A DNA stretch of 64,000 nucleotides from Kineosporia rhizophila (GTDB lineage Bacteria > Actinomycetota > Actinomycetes > Actinomycetales > Kineosporiaceae). The DNA lies in contig NZ_JAJSOH010000002.1 in NCBI RefSeq assembly GCF_021277265.1, positions 62,001 to 126,000 on the forward strand, written 5' to 3'. Made by a program: the position numbers and the translations under genes. Below are positions 1-7,853 of the stretch, in pieces (within the stretch, counting starts at the first letter, position 1; each line of letters begins with the position of its first letter). The notes beneath the pieces are model-generated. The model made no database searches. It saw only the letters and a program-made list of their open reading frames with translations, and had not been told where the DNA came from.

Positions 1-782
1 TCTCGCTGGGCGACTCCTACGCCTCCGGCGAGGCCGACCCGCCCTTCGTCACCGACGAGTACGACACCACCGCCAACGGCTGCCACCGCTCAGCCACCGC
101 CGCCACCCGCCAGCTGGCCGACCGGGCTCGTGTCCCCGCCGGGGGCAGCACCACCTTCCGGCACGTGGCCTGCAGCGGCGTCACGATCCCGGGGCTGCTG
201 GCCGGATCCAAGGGCGAGCCGGGGCAGCTCGCGCGGCTGGCCGCCACCCCGGACGTCAGCCTGGTCACGCTCTCGGTGGGCGGGAACGACGTGGGGGTGG
301 GCAAGATCCTGACCTCGTGCCTGCCCGCTGCCGGCTGCCAGGAGGCCCTGGCCCAGGCCACCCGCGCCCTGGCCGCAATGACCACGCCGCTGCCCGAGCA
401 CGGCGGGATCTCGTTGCTGGAGCGCACCTTCCGGGCCGTGCACGAGGCCGCACCGCACGCCCACCTCGCGGTCACCGGCTACCCCATGCTGTTCCCGCCG
501 AACGATCCCCAGGCCTGCGCCCCACTCGGAAAGCCGGCCACCGACCTGATCAACGCGATCACCCTGGAACTGAACCGGCGCACCGAGCTGATCGCCCAGA
601 AGGTACCGGGCACCACGTTCGTGGACCTGGTGGAGCCGTTCGCCGGGCACGCAGCCTGCGAGCAGGTGCCGGCCAGGCGCTGGCTGACCTACGTAGACCC
701 GGTGAACCCGACGTACAGCCTGCACCCGAACGCCCGGGGGCAGGCCGAGATCCGCCGGGCGCTCGAGGACACCCTCTCCTGA
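1..782 (+). CDS. SGNH/GDSL-family hydrolase, 5' end missing
   Basis: The reading frame runs from position 3 to a TGA at 780-782, and the start lies outside the window. The visible part opens directly on block I (LGDSYASGEA), whose Ser is the expected nucleophile. Block III is VGGNDVGVG, and block V is YSLHPNARGQ with the catalytic His. The usual Asp three residues before that His is a Tyr here, as in SGNH esterases that work with a Ser-His dyad. Several Cys residues (GCHRS, VACSG, CLPAAGC) suggest disulfides, so the protein is probably exported, but the signal peptide cannot be seen. It likely hydrolyses esters or lipids; the substrate is unknown. The next gene is convergent, 19 nt away. Confidence 0.88.
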   Translation, partial: SLGDSYASGEADPPFVTDEYDTTANGCHRSATAATRQLADRARVPAGGSTTFRHVACSGVTIPGLLAGSKGEPGQLARLAATPDVSLVTLSVGGNDVGVGKILTSCLPAAGCQEALAQATRALAAMTTPLPEHGGISLLERTFRAVHEAAPHAHLAVTGYPMLFPPNDPQACAPLGKPATDLINAITLELNRRTELIAQKVPGTTFVDLVEPFAGHAACEQVPARRWLTYVDPVNPTYSLHPNARGQAEIRRALEDTLS

Positions 783-801
783 ACCCCGCTGAGATCCCGG
801 C

Positions 802-1497
802 TCACAGGTCGTCGAGCGAGACCAGCCCGTCCTGGATCGCCCGGGCCACCAGCGTGGCCTTGGTCGAGGCGGGCCGGCCGGTGTTGGCGTACTTGATCCG
901 CACGCGGTCGATGTAGGTGGACACCGTCCGGGCGGAGATCCCGAGCTTCTGCGCCACCAGGTCCTTGGACTCGCAGCGGAACCACTCCAGCAGCACGTCG
1001 ATCTCGCGGGGCGCGAGGTCGGGGCGGATCCGGCGGCTGTCCACCCCCATCGCCCCGGCCAGCGACGGCGAGACGTAGGGCCGCGACTCGGCCGCCGCCC
1101 GCACCGCGTCGACCAGGTGGGCCTGCCCCTCGGCCTTGGTCAGGTAGGTGAAGGCCCCGATCTCCAGGCAGGTCAGCGCGGTGTCGCTGTCCTCGCGCAT
1201 GGAGTAGACGACCACCTGACGGCCGTGCTCCACCAGCCGCGACAGGTCGGCGTAGGCCGGGGCGCCGCCGAGCTGCAGGTCCATCACCACCACAGGCACC
1301 GAACGACCGGGCTCCAGCCAGGCCACCGACAGGTCGGACCCGGCAGCCACCACATCGACCGCCGGGCTGGCCAGCGCCATCCAGGCCTGCACCCCAGCCA
1401 GGATGGCCGGGTGGTCGTCGACCAGAACCACCTGCACGTCGGCGCTCACAGCCGCACCGTCCGGCCGTCCACCGTCCGCGCCGTCCGTGCTTCCCAT
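802..1497 (-). CDS. NarL/LuxR-type two-component response regulator
   Basis: 231 aa. The N-terminal receiver domain has the acidic pair in VLVDDHP, the phospho-acceptor Asp in VVVMDLQLGG, and the conserved Lys in TYLTKAEG. A C-terminal LuxR helix-turn-helix follows (about 165-225; LAPREIDVLL, AQKLGISARTVSTYIDRVR). The ATG at 1497 has GGAGG 4 nt upstream. A GTG at 1449 (VSADVQVV) is an alternative: it would overlap the TGA of a short upstream frame in a GTGA arrangement and would remove a low-complexity Gly/Asp lead-in. No histidine kinase gene is intact next to it, so the partner is unknown. The start is uncertain; the family is not. Confidence 0.9.
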   Translation of the reverse strand: MGSTDGADGGRPDGAAVSADVQVVLVDDHPAILAGVQAWMALASPAVDVVAAGSDLSVAWLEPGRSVPVVVMDLQLGGAPAYADLSRLVEHGRQVVVYSMREDSDTALTCLEIGAFTYLTKAEGQAHLVDAVRAAAESRPYVSPSLAGAMGVDSRRIRPDLAPREIDVLLEWFRCESKDLVAQKLGISARTVSTYIDRVRIKYANTGRPASTKATLVARAIQDGLVSLDDL

Positions 1498-2242
1498 GCC
1501 ACCTCCACCCGGAGCCGGTCGTCACTGACCAGCCGGCTCACCCGTACCCGGCCGCCGGTGTCCCCGGAGACGACGTCCTTACGTGTTGGTTCAGCGGGTG
1601 TGCCTTCTCGGCCGTCGGCGAGCTTCCCGACGGCGCGCCCGCCCTGACCGAGGTGGCGGGAAGAAGCGGCTTCACCCGGCCGGACGCTGCAGGTCAGAGA
1701 CACCTGGGTGGGTAGCTGACGGGCTTGCGCCGGATCGGCCACGAGCCGCTCGCGGGGGCGCCGGGGAAGGCCAGGACGGTTGCGTCCGGCCGCAACCAGG
1801 GCCCGGCTGCCGACTGCGGGGCGCAGGGCCGGTGCCTGCGATTCGCGCTCGACGGGCGGTGACGACACGGGCGCAGTATGACAGCAGGCAGTGCAAGACT
1901 CACCATATGTCACCCGAAAGTGACGCACCATCACGTCTGGTCACCAATAGAAGACCAGTCGTCCCAGCCGGATCGCGCCCGGCACCCGCCCCTCCTCGGG
2001 TGCCGAGCAGCCTCTGCCACCCAAGGGGCAGAAGAGGTCCGGCGCGCTCGTTGTCGCGTATGAAGTCTGTGTCATGGCTGCGTGCGGTGGTGACGGTCAA
2101 ACACCCCACACTGATCAGAAGGTCGCGCCGGTCCACAGACGCGCCGAGTTATCCACATATGGCCGGATCGCCCGGCAGCCGGAATGCCCTCCGGCGTACA
2201 GTGAGGCAGGTCACGCTCGCATCGCTCCAGGGGGTACCAGTC
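1498..2242. other. Long intergenic region, possible coding remnant and regulatory repeats
   Basis: About 745 bp without a convincing gene. The minus strand is open from 1446 to 1934. Only its last ~40 codons (1446-1570) show native codon bias, reading RVRVSRLVSDDRLRVEV, which faintly resembles the end of a histidine-kinase-type ATPase domain. At 1909-1924 an inverted repeat GTCAC-N6-GTGAC occurs, with another GTCAC at 1940-1944. A single TTATCCACA sits at 2149-2157. The region separates the divergently transcribed response regulator and RTX-like genes, so it should carry both promoters. Confidence 0.5.
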
Positions 2243-3103
2243 GTGCTCACTCAGACTGCACTTCGCCGGGTTCTGCTACCTGCCTCGGCTCTGGCTCTGG
2301 GCGCCTCGGCCGTTCTCGGGCCGGCCGCTCCCGCTCTGGCCGGCAGCGCTGCGCAGGGGCAGGCCGAGGTCGAGAACTGGTACCTGCACTACACGGCCGC
2401 CCCCGGGCAGGCCAACCAGCTCACCGTCACCACCGAGCTGGCCGACGACGGGTTCTACCGCTACACCATCGACGACTCGCAGCCGATCGACGCGGGCGAG
2501 GGCTGCGAGTACCCGGCCGCCGCCGACCTGACCGAGGTGGTCTGCCTGGTCGAGGGCCGGGAGTCGCAGGACCCGTACGTGATGGCCAAGTTCCGGCTCG
2601 GCGACCAGAGCGACACCGTGCGCTTCCACAACCGCACCCGGCAGGCCTACTACTCGAACGAGTTCTGGCTGGGCGCCGGCAACGACAAGGCCGACACCCG
2701 CCCGCAGCCGGGCGCTATCGACGGCAGCGGGATCTGGGGGCAGGACGGCCGCGACCAGATCACGGCCGGCGGCATCGGCGACCTGGGCGGCGTCTGGGGC
2801 GGCAACAACAACGACACGATCCGCATCGGCGGCGGCTACAACTCGGCCCACGGCGGCAACGGCGACGACAAGCTCTACGGCGACAAGAGAGCCTCGTTCC
2901 TGCGCGGCGACCGCGGTGACGACCTGCTCGACGGGGGCGCCGGGGCCGACGGGCTCTACGGGGGCGAAGGAAACGACGTGGTCTACGGGCGGGCCGGCGC
3001 CGACGAGCTCTTCGGCAACAGCGGGAACGACCGGCTGTACGGCGGCCCCGGCACCGACACCATCTCCGGCGGCCCGGGCCGCGACCACATCGAACACGAC
3101 TAG
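2243..3103 (+). CDS. Exported RTX-like (hemolysin-type calcium-binding repeat) protein
   Basis: 286 aa. The GTG at 2243 is preceded by AGGGGG at 8 nt and begins a clear signal peptide (LRRVLLPASALALGASAV ... PALAG). Earlier in-frame starts give a longer, unlikely leader. Residues ~40-150 form an unrecognised domain with two Cys. From about residue 150 the protein is Gly/Asn/Asp-rich, and the last ~100 residues are nonapeptide repeats of the GGxGxDxLxG type (GGAGADGLYGGEGNDVVYG, GNSGNDRLYGGPGTD). Such repeats fold into a Ca2+-binding beta-roll in other proteins. No catalytic domain is visible, so a structural, adhesive or binding role at the cell surface is only a guess. Confidence 0.85.
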   Translation: MLTQTALRRVLLPASALALGASAVLGPAAPALAGSAAQGQAEVENWYLHYTAAPGQANQLTVTTELADDGFYRYTIDDSQPIDAGEGCEYPAAADLTEVVCLVEGRESQDPYVMAKFRLGDQSDTVRFHNRTRQAYYSNEFWLGAGNDKADTRPQPGAIDGSGIWGQDGRDQITAGGIGDLGGVWGGNNNDTIRIGGGYNSAHGGNGDDKLYGDKRASFLRGDRGDDLLDGGAGADGLYGGEGNDVVYGRAGADELFGNSGNDRLYGGPGTDTISGGPGRDHIEHD

Positions 3104-3307
3104 ACCTGCCCCGCAGTAGGCGAGTGATCCACAGAACAGGACCCAGAACCCACCGAAGGCGAGGTCACCGCGACTGCCCAGCACAAACGTCCTCAAGCGG
3201 GTTCTGTGGTCCACCCACCACCGGCACCCGTAGGCGGGTTCGGGCGGCCACCCGAGCACAGACGTCCGTGAGCGGGTTCTGCGGTTCGCTCAGGAGACCA
3301 CGCTCGG
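3104..3307. repeat. Intergenic region with a pair of 30-bp imperfect direct repeats
   Basis: Copies lie at 3181-3210 and 3256-3285 and match at 25 of 30 positions (both begin GCACA and share AGCGGGTTCTG). The core GGGTTCTG also occurs inverted near 3144-3152. The repeats lie between two convergent genes, so promoter function is not expected. They could be a duplicated regulatory, structural or short mobile sequence. Confidence 0.5.
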
Positions 3308-4000
3308 TCAGCTGAGGTCGGTGACGCAGTCTTCTGGTTCGTCTTCGGACCCGTTCGCGGAACATGAACGGGTGGTCCGCCAGACCGACCGGAACTCGAT
3401 CTCCTGCACCGGATCGAAAACCGGCCGCTGCCCGGCCTTCACCGTGAACTCCGTGACGTACGAGGCGCTCTGCCCGCCGGCCGGGGCGAACCAGCCGGGT
3501 TCGACCGCCAGGGAGGCCTCCCCCGGCACGTCGCCGTTCATCCGGAAGTCCGCCGACGGGCTACCCGACCAGTCCAGCCACTCCTCGACCGGCGTCCGCG
3601 GGGTGGCCTGCAGGTACAGGCGGCTGACCACGGGATCCGGCTGTCCGGCGCGACTTCGCGGGCTGGCCGTCGCCTTGTGCTCGTAGGCCCACACGTCCAC
3701 GTCCACGTCCGCGTTCCCGTCGCGGGCCAGCCTCCACAACTTCGAGGTGATGTAACCGGTGCCCCAGCCCGCGATCTCCATGGTGCGGGCCTGCGCGTCC
3801 TCCATCACCCACTGGTCGTTCTCAGCGCCACCGATGCCCGACGGACCCGACTCCCACAGCTCCTCGGCCGTGCTCGACCCGTCCGAAGGGCCGTACGAGG
3901 AGCCGAACGAGAAGGACACACCCGGCGCCAGGACGACCAGCGTGGTCACGGCCAGCAGCCCGGCCAGCACGTAGTGACCCAGGTGAAACCTTCTGATCAC
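3308..4000 (-). CDS. Membrane-anchored or exported protein of unknown function
   Basis: 230 aa from the GTG at 4000 (VIRRFHLGHYVLAGLL), which has GGAA about 7 nt upstream; an in-frame start at 4060 is less likely. One hydrophobic segment at about residues 9-33 is a signal peptide or membrane anchor. The exported part is rich in Trp, Ser, Asp and Gly, with two Cys near the C-terminus (SCSANG, DCVTDLS) that could form a disulfide. I recognise no family. It is convergent with the RTX-like gene, and upstream on the other side lies 370 bp of non-coding DNA. Confidence 0.7.
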   Translation of the reverse strand: MIRRFHLGHYVLAGLLAVTTLVVLAPGVSFSFGSSYGPSDGSSTAEELWESGPSGIGGAENDQWVMEDAQARTMEIAGWGTGYITSKLWRLARDGNADVDVDVWAYEHKATASPRSRAGQPDPVVSRLYLQATPRTPVEEWLDWSGSPSADFRMNGDVPGEASLAVEPGWFAPAGGQSASYVTEFTVKAGQRPVFDPVQEIEFRSVWRTTRSCSANGSEDEPEDCVTDLS

Positions 4001-4369
4001 GTTCGGCGTTCCTTCGTCGGCAGATCCGGGTCGCCGAACGATAGACCACCCCTGAACCATGCGGGGCCGGATCGGGCCTCAGTTGGGCCGAGCGAGCGCG
4101 ATCGACACCTCACGGTCATCCCCGCCCAGCCGACCGTAGCGAGATCGCCCTGCTGCAGTGCGGTCTCGGCGACTGCCCACCGAGCGTCACCCACCCGCCA
4201 CGGCAAAAAGACAGTCGTCTGATACTCATCCTTCGGGAGGATCGCCGCGGCCCCTTCGCGCGGCGAGCATCATCCCGGAGGCTGATTCGGCTTCGTCCCA
4301 GACAACCTTATGGTTCGGTAATGCGTCACTTGAGGTGATGCCATTCCTGATCCCATGAGGGGGACCCCC
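4001..4369. other. Intergenic region between divergent exported-protein genes
   Basis: About 370 bp with no supportable gene. It is less GC-rich near 4200-4350 and should carry the two divergent promoters. A short inverted repeat TCAC-N5-GTGA is at 4327-4339. I see no riboswitch, terminator or clear -35/-10 pair. Confidence 0.4.
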
Positions 4370-6004
4370 GTGAGCCCGATCCGCCGCCCTGCCGCCAGGC
4401 GCGTCGCACCTGTCGCCGCCGTGGCCCTGACCGCCGTGATGGCGGGTTCTGTCATGACCGCCGCTGCCGTGGAGGCGGCCGGGCAGGTCTCCGGGGCCGA
4501 GTCCGCCGCCACCTCGAAGGCCGCGCTCGACTTCGTCGTGCCGGTGAAGACGCAGAGCGTGCAGCGTTTCAAGGGCGAGCCGATCGCCCTCTACGGCCTC
4601 GGCTTCTACGCCGTCGCGCCGAAGACCCTGGAGATCCGCACCGACCGGGGCAAGTCTTACAAGAACCCGATCACCACCAAGCTGATCGTCGGCGAGGGGG
4701 ACAGCAAGGTCACCAAGACCCTGCCGGCCAACATCACCGCCAGCCCGTCCACGCTGACCAAGTTCTTCGACCTCAAGGTCACCCGGGCCGGCAAGACGGT
4801 GCACAAGAGCAAGCTCGACTTCTGCCTGAACTCCGACCAGCAGAGCCGGATCGCCCCCGACGGCGCGGCCGAGTCGCCCTACCCCAAGCAGTGCGGCTAC
4901 CACCCCTACGCGATCGGTGGCCTGTTCGGCCTGCCCGGCGGCTGGTCCACCCCGGTCTTCGCCGACTGGAACAACCCCCTGCAGTTCAAGGGCAAGGACG
5001 GCACGTACACCGTCGAGGCCACGGTGAACAAGCAGTGGGCCAAGGCCCTGGGCATCCCCGCCGCCGAGGCCACCTCGAAGATCAAGGTCAAGGTCAAGAC
5101 GGTCAAGGAGGACCAGGGCATCGGCTTCGCCGCCGCGGAGGCCGGCCACAGCCACGGCCAGCAGCCGGCCGGCATCGACCCCGACGCCGAGAACCTCTCC
5201 CCGCAGCAGGCCCAGCGCGAGATGGACCGCAAGGCCGCGCTCGGCAAGCCCAACGTGCCGGCCAAGACCGCGCCCACCGGCAACCGTCTCGGCGCCGCCG
5301 CGGTCGACGACCTGCCCAAGCCCGACCTGCGCTCGCTCCCCGCGTACCAGATCATGCTCGACACCTCGAGCAAGAAGAAGAAGACCTACCTGAGCTTCGG
5401 CGCCACCGTCTGGAACGCCGGCCCCTCGCCGCTGGTGGTCGACGGCTTCCGCCAGAAGGGCAAGCCGGTCCTCGACGCCTACCAGTACTACTTCGACAAG
5501 GACGGCAAGCAGGTCGGCTACACCGGCGCCGGCGAGATGGAGTGGGACCCGCGCGAGGGCCACAACCACTGGCACTTCCGGGACTTCGCCTCCTACCGGC
5601 TGCTCGACTCGACCAAGAAGAAGGCGATCATCAGCGGCAAGGAGGCCTTCTGCCTGGCCCCCACCGACTCGGTCGACCCGAACGTCGAGGGCGCCCAGTG
5701 GCAGCCGGAGTCGATCGACCTCTACACCGCCTGCGGTCAGGGCAACGCCAACCTGCTGAGCATCCGTGAGGTGCTGGGCACCGGCTGGGGCGACACCTAC
5801 GGCCAGTACCTGCCGGGCCAGTCGTTCGACATCACCAAGGTCAAGAACGGCATCTACTACATCCAGACGATCGCGAACCCGGACAAGAAGCTCGGCGAGG
5901 CGAACTACGACAACAACTCCTCGCTGCGCAAGGTCAAGATCGGCGGCAAGCCGGGCGGCAAGCGCACTCTGAAGATCTACCCGTACCAGGGTGTCAAGGG
6001 CTGA
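4370..6004 (+). CDS. Exported lysyl-oxidase-like copper protein
   Basis: 544 aa. The GTG at 4370 is chosen over the ATG at 4355 because GAGGGGGA lies just upstream of it. A signal peptide is present (RRPAARRVAPVAAVALTAVMA). Residues ~40-250 are a Lys-rich domain I cannot name. The last ~210 residues match the lysyl oxidase fold: the HxHxH copper motif is HNHWH (residues 398-402) in EGHNHWHF, followed by FASYRLLD and the end motif EANYDNNSS. Animal lysyl oxidases oxidise protein lysines to aldehydes; whether the bacterial relatives cross-link wall proteins or oxidise amines is unknown. A strong terminator follows at once, so the gene is monocistronic. Confidence 0.85.
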   Translation: MSPIRRPAARRVAPVAAVALTAVMAGSVMTAAAVEAAGQVSGAESAATSKAALDFVVPVKTQSVQRFKGEPIALYGLGFYAVAPKTLEIRTDRGKSYKNPITTKLIVGEGDSKVTKTLPANITASPSTLTKFFDLKVTRAGKTVHKSKLDFCLNSDQQSRIAPDGAAESPYPKQCGYHPYAIGGLFGLPGGWSTPVFADWNNPLQFKGKDGTYTVEATVNKQWAKALGIPAAEATSKIKVKVKTVKEDQGIGFAAAEAGHSHGQQPAGIDPDAENLSPQQAQREMDRKAALGKPNVPAKTAPTGNRLGAAAVDDLPKPDLRSLPAYQIMLDTSSKKKKTYLSFGATVWNAGPSPLVVDGFRQKGKPVLDAYQYYFDKDGKQVGYTGAGEMEWDPREGHNHWHFRDFASYRLLDSTKKKAIISGKEAFCLAPTDSVDPNVEGAQWQPESIDLYTACGQGNANLLSIREVLGTGWGDTYGQYLPGQSFDITKVKNGIYYIQTIANPDKKLGEANYDNNSSLRKVKIGGKPGGKRTLKIYPYQGVKG

Positions 6005-6018
6005 CCAGCTCCTCGCAC

Positions 6019-6060
6019 CGAACCGGGCCCCGCGGAACTCGTTCCGCGGGGCCCGGTTCG
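6019..6060. terminator. Bidirectional hairpin terminator
   Basis: A perfect 20-bp inverted repeat (6019-6038 and 6041-6060) with a 2-nt apparent loop lies between the convergent lysyl-oxidase-like and MerR/clamp genes. There is no T-tract, as is common for high-GC actinomycete terminators. Confidence 0.85.
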
Positions 6061-6070
6061 TTCGGGCGGC

Positions 6071-7099
6071 TCAGGCCACCGGCATGGCGAGAGTGGTGAG
6101 GTCTCCGTGGTCGGCCGAGCGGATGGTCGCAGGCAGGGCCGCACCTCTCAGTTCCACCACCAGATCGGTCCCGATCGCGGTGCTGATCGCCGGGTACAGG
6201 TTGGTGAGCTCGAACTGCACGACAATGGACGTCCCACTCACCACTGCCTCCACCGGAACCTCCCCGATCAGGAGGCTTTCGGGAGAAACCCGCAGAACGG
6301 CACGATCGCCCGACCCGGTCTCCAGCGCGGCCAGGACCGCCGACTTCTGAGTGAGGACGCGGGTGGTCACCTCCGGCAGCCCTTCGAGCAGGGCGCGGTG
6401 GTCGGGATAGTCACCGGGCCGGATCCGGTAGCCGCTCTCCTGTACACCTTCCCGCCCGTCCAGCCGAAGGGTCAGGGCGCGCTCGCCGATCGAAACCGAT
6501 ACCCGATGACTGCTCCTGAGCTCGGGCAGACCGGCCCGCAGGTCGTCCGCATCCACAGTGACCGCGAACGTCCCCCGAGAATCCAGCGGGGTGAGCGTGC
6601 GGGTCGAGAGCCGGTAGCGGTCGGTGGCAGTCAGAGTCACGGCACCGTCGGCCAACTCGATCCTCACCGCGTTCAGGATGGGTAGCTCGGCCTGCCGCGC
6701 GGTGGCCGCGAGCACCTGATCCACCGCCGCCGCGAACACCGGCCCGCTCAGGGTGAGCACCGGCTCGCCCGCCTCCCCGTTCAGGGTCGAGACGATGAGA
6801 GCGGCCTGAAGCCGGGCACTCTCGGCACTGTCGGCCATCCGGCGCACATGTTCCTCGACCAGCTCGACCGCCCCGGCGAGCACGTCGGACACGGCCGGCA
6901 GCGGCATCCCGATCTCCCGCAGGCGCCGGACCAGCACGGCCCGTTCCACCTGGGTCTCGGAGTAGAACCGGTACCCGGTCGACGGGTCGACCCGGGCCGG
7001 GGCCAGCACCTCGGCGTCGGCGTAGAAGCGCAGGGCGCTCGCGGTCAGGCCGGTGCGCTGGGCGAAAGTACCGATGGGCATGAGGTCTGCGGTGGGCAT
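6071..7099 (-). CDS. MerR-family regulator fused to a DNA polymerase III beta-clamp-like module
   Basis: 342 aa. Residues ~6-75 are a MerR winged helix (IGTFAQRTGLTASALRFYADAEVL, then GYRFYSETQVERAVLVRRLREIGMPL) and ~80-110 a linking helix. From ~115 to the end it resembles two of the three domains of DnaN: LPILNAVRIE...LTATDRYRLSTRTL, GYRIRPGDYPDHRALL, and the clamp-like C-terminus DLTTLAMPVA. The ATG at 7099 has AGGA 6 nt upstream; an ATG at 7120 is the alternative but lies almost inside the palindromic operator. Known MerR proteins bind a promoter spacer and sense ligands or stress with the C-terminal part. Here that part would bind DNA-replication partners or have become a ligand domain. 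Function unknown. Confidence 0.87.
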   Translation of the reverse strand: MPTADLMPIGTFAQRTGLTASALRFYADAEVLAPARVDPSTGYRFYSETQVERAVLVRRLREIGMPLPAVSDVLAGAVELVEEHVRRMADSAESARLQAALIVSTLNGEAGEPVLTLSGPVFAAAVDQVLAATARQAELPILNAVRIELADGAVTLTATDRYRLSTRTLTPLDSRGTFAVTVDADDLRAGLPELRSSHRVSVSIGERALTLRLDGREGVQESGYRIRPGDYPDHRALLEGLPEVTTRVLTQKSAVLAALETGSGDRAVLRVSPESLLIGEVPVEAVVSGTSIVVQFELTNLYPAISTAIGTDLVVELRGAALPATIRSADHGDLTTLAMPVA

Positions 7100-7122
7100 G
7101 CCGTCATCCTGGAGCTTCATCC

Positions 7123-7140
7123 GACCTGAAGGTCAACCTG
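7123..7140 (-). promoter_or_regulatory. Likely autoregulatory MerR operator/promoter
   Basis: Overlapping inverted repeats GACCT-N2-AGGTC (7123-7134) and AGGT-N2-ACCT (7130-7139) lie just upstream of the MerR/clamp gene. On the minus strand TTGACC (7136-7131) could be a -35 box with a MerR-style 19-bp spacer to CAGGAT (7111-7106). That would place the RNA start close to the ATG at 7099. Confidence 0.45.
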
Positions 7141-7221
7141 ACCGCCGTTACCCCACTGGTGCCGCACCCAACGGGACGGCGACGGCCCACTGGCCACCGC
7201 CGTCCTCAGTTGGGGAGCTTT

Positions 7222-7662
7222 TCAGGCCTTCACCAGGGCTCCGGCGCCCTGCGCCAGCCGCGGGGCCACCACCTGGTCGAGGCTGAACCGGCCGGCGCCG
7301 ACCGCCGCCAGCAGCAGCGAGGTGACACCCAGCACCAGGACCAGCTCGTAGCCGCCGTCGGCGGCGAAGATGCCGCTTTCCAGGTGCACGATGAACAATG
7401 CGCCGAACATGTTGACGAGCAACAGAAGTCCGGCCACAGGGACGGCCAGACCGACGATCAGCAGGGCGCCGCCCACCACCTCGACGATCGCCGAGAACCA
7501 GGCACTGCCGGTGGGAACCGGCACGCCCATCTGCTCGAAGGAGCCGGCCGTGCCTTCCATGCCCCACTCGCTGAACTTCTGCCAGCCATGGGCGATGAAG
7601 ACCACCCCGAGGGCGATCCGGGCAATGAGTACGGCGACGTCCCGCAGTACGGCGTTGTTCAC
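7222..7662 (-). CDS. DoxX-family integral membrane protein
   Basis: 146 aa. The GTG start at 7662 has AAAGGA 6 nt upstream. Four hydrophobic helices fit the DoxX fold: ARIALGVVFIAHGWQKF (the family signature GxxFxxHGxxK), FSAIVEVVGGALLIVGLAVP, GLLLLVNMFGALFIVH and LVLVLGVTSLLLAAVGAG. Relatives are linked to thiosulfate/quinone oxidation or to oxidative and antibiotic stress, but the chemistry of most is unknown. It stands alone, 102 bp upstream of the MerR/clamp gene on the same strand, with an AT-rich inverted repeat in its own leader. Confidence 0.88.
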   Translation of the reverse strand: MNNAVLRDVAVLIARIALGVVFIAHGWQKFSEWGMEGTAGSFEQMGVPVPTGSAWFSAIVEVVGGALLIVGLAVPVAGLLLLVNMFGALFIVHLESGIFAADGGYELVLVLGVTSLLLAAVGAGRFSLDQVVAPRLAQGAGALVKA

Positions 7663-7767
7663 GACAGTTCCTTTCGACAGGTCACAGGTCCGGCCCGGCG
7701 AGGGGCCCCGTCGCTCCCCGGCGGCCGGTCTTGGAGGGCCAGCCGGTCCAGCCTGACCGAGCGCGAA

Positions 7768-7800
7768 ACTTGAAGCAACAACTATTTAGCTTTCAACCAT
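7768..7800 (-). promoter_or_regulatory. AT-rich inverted repeat upstream of the doxX-like gene
   Basis: TTGAAGC (7770-7776) and GCTTTCAA (7789-7796) form an imperfect inverted repeat in the most AT-rich stretch of this part of the window, about 110 bp upstream of the DoxX start. A MarR- or TetR-type operator and promoter is likely. No regulator gene is adjacent. Confidence 0.4.
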
Positions 7801-7853
7801 GAGGCACTCGTCACGGATTCGCTGTGGATCCGCTGTGCCGGCCCAGGCCTGAA

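Noticed and set aside
2149..2157. Perfect DnaA box TTATCCACA, possible origin
   Set aside because: Only one box is seen, with no cluster, no dnaA/dnaN neighbours and no AT-rich unwinding region. It is probably chance or an isolated site.
1583..2242. Extended 5' frame of the RTX-like gene (start at 1583 or 2159)
   Set aside because: The upstream codons lack native bias, and the GTG at 2243 has the ribosome site and starts the signal peptide.
4226..5575. 449-codon open frame opposite the lysyl-oxidase-like gene
   Set aside because: Shadow frame of Val/Gly/Leu-rich sequence across the promoter region of the real gene.
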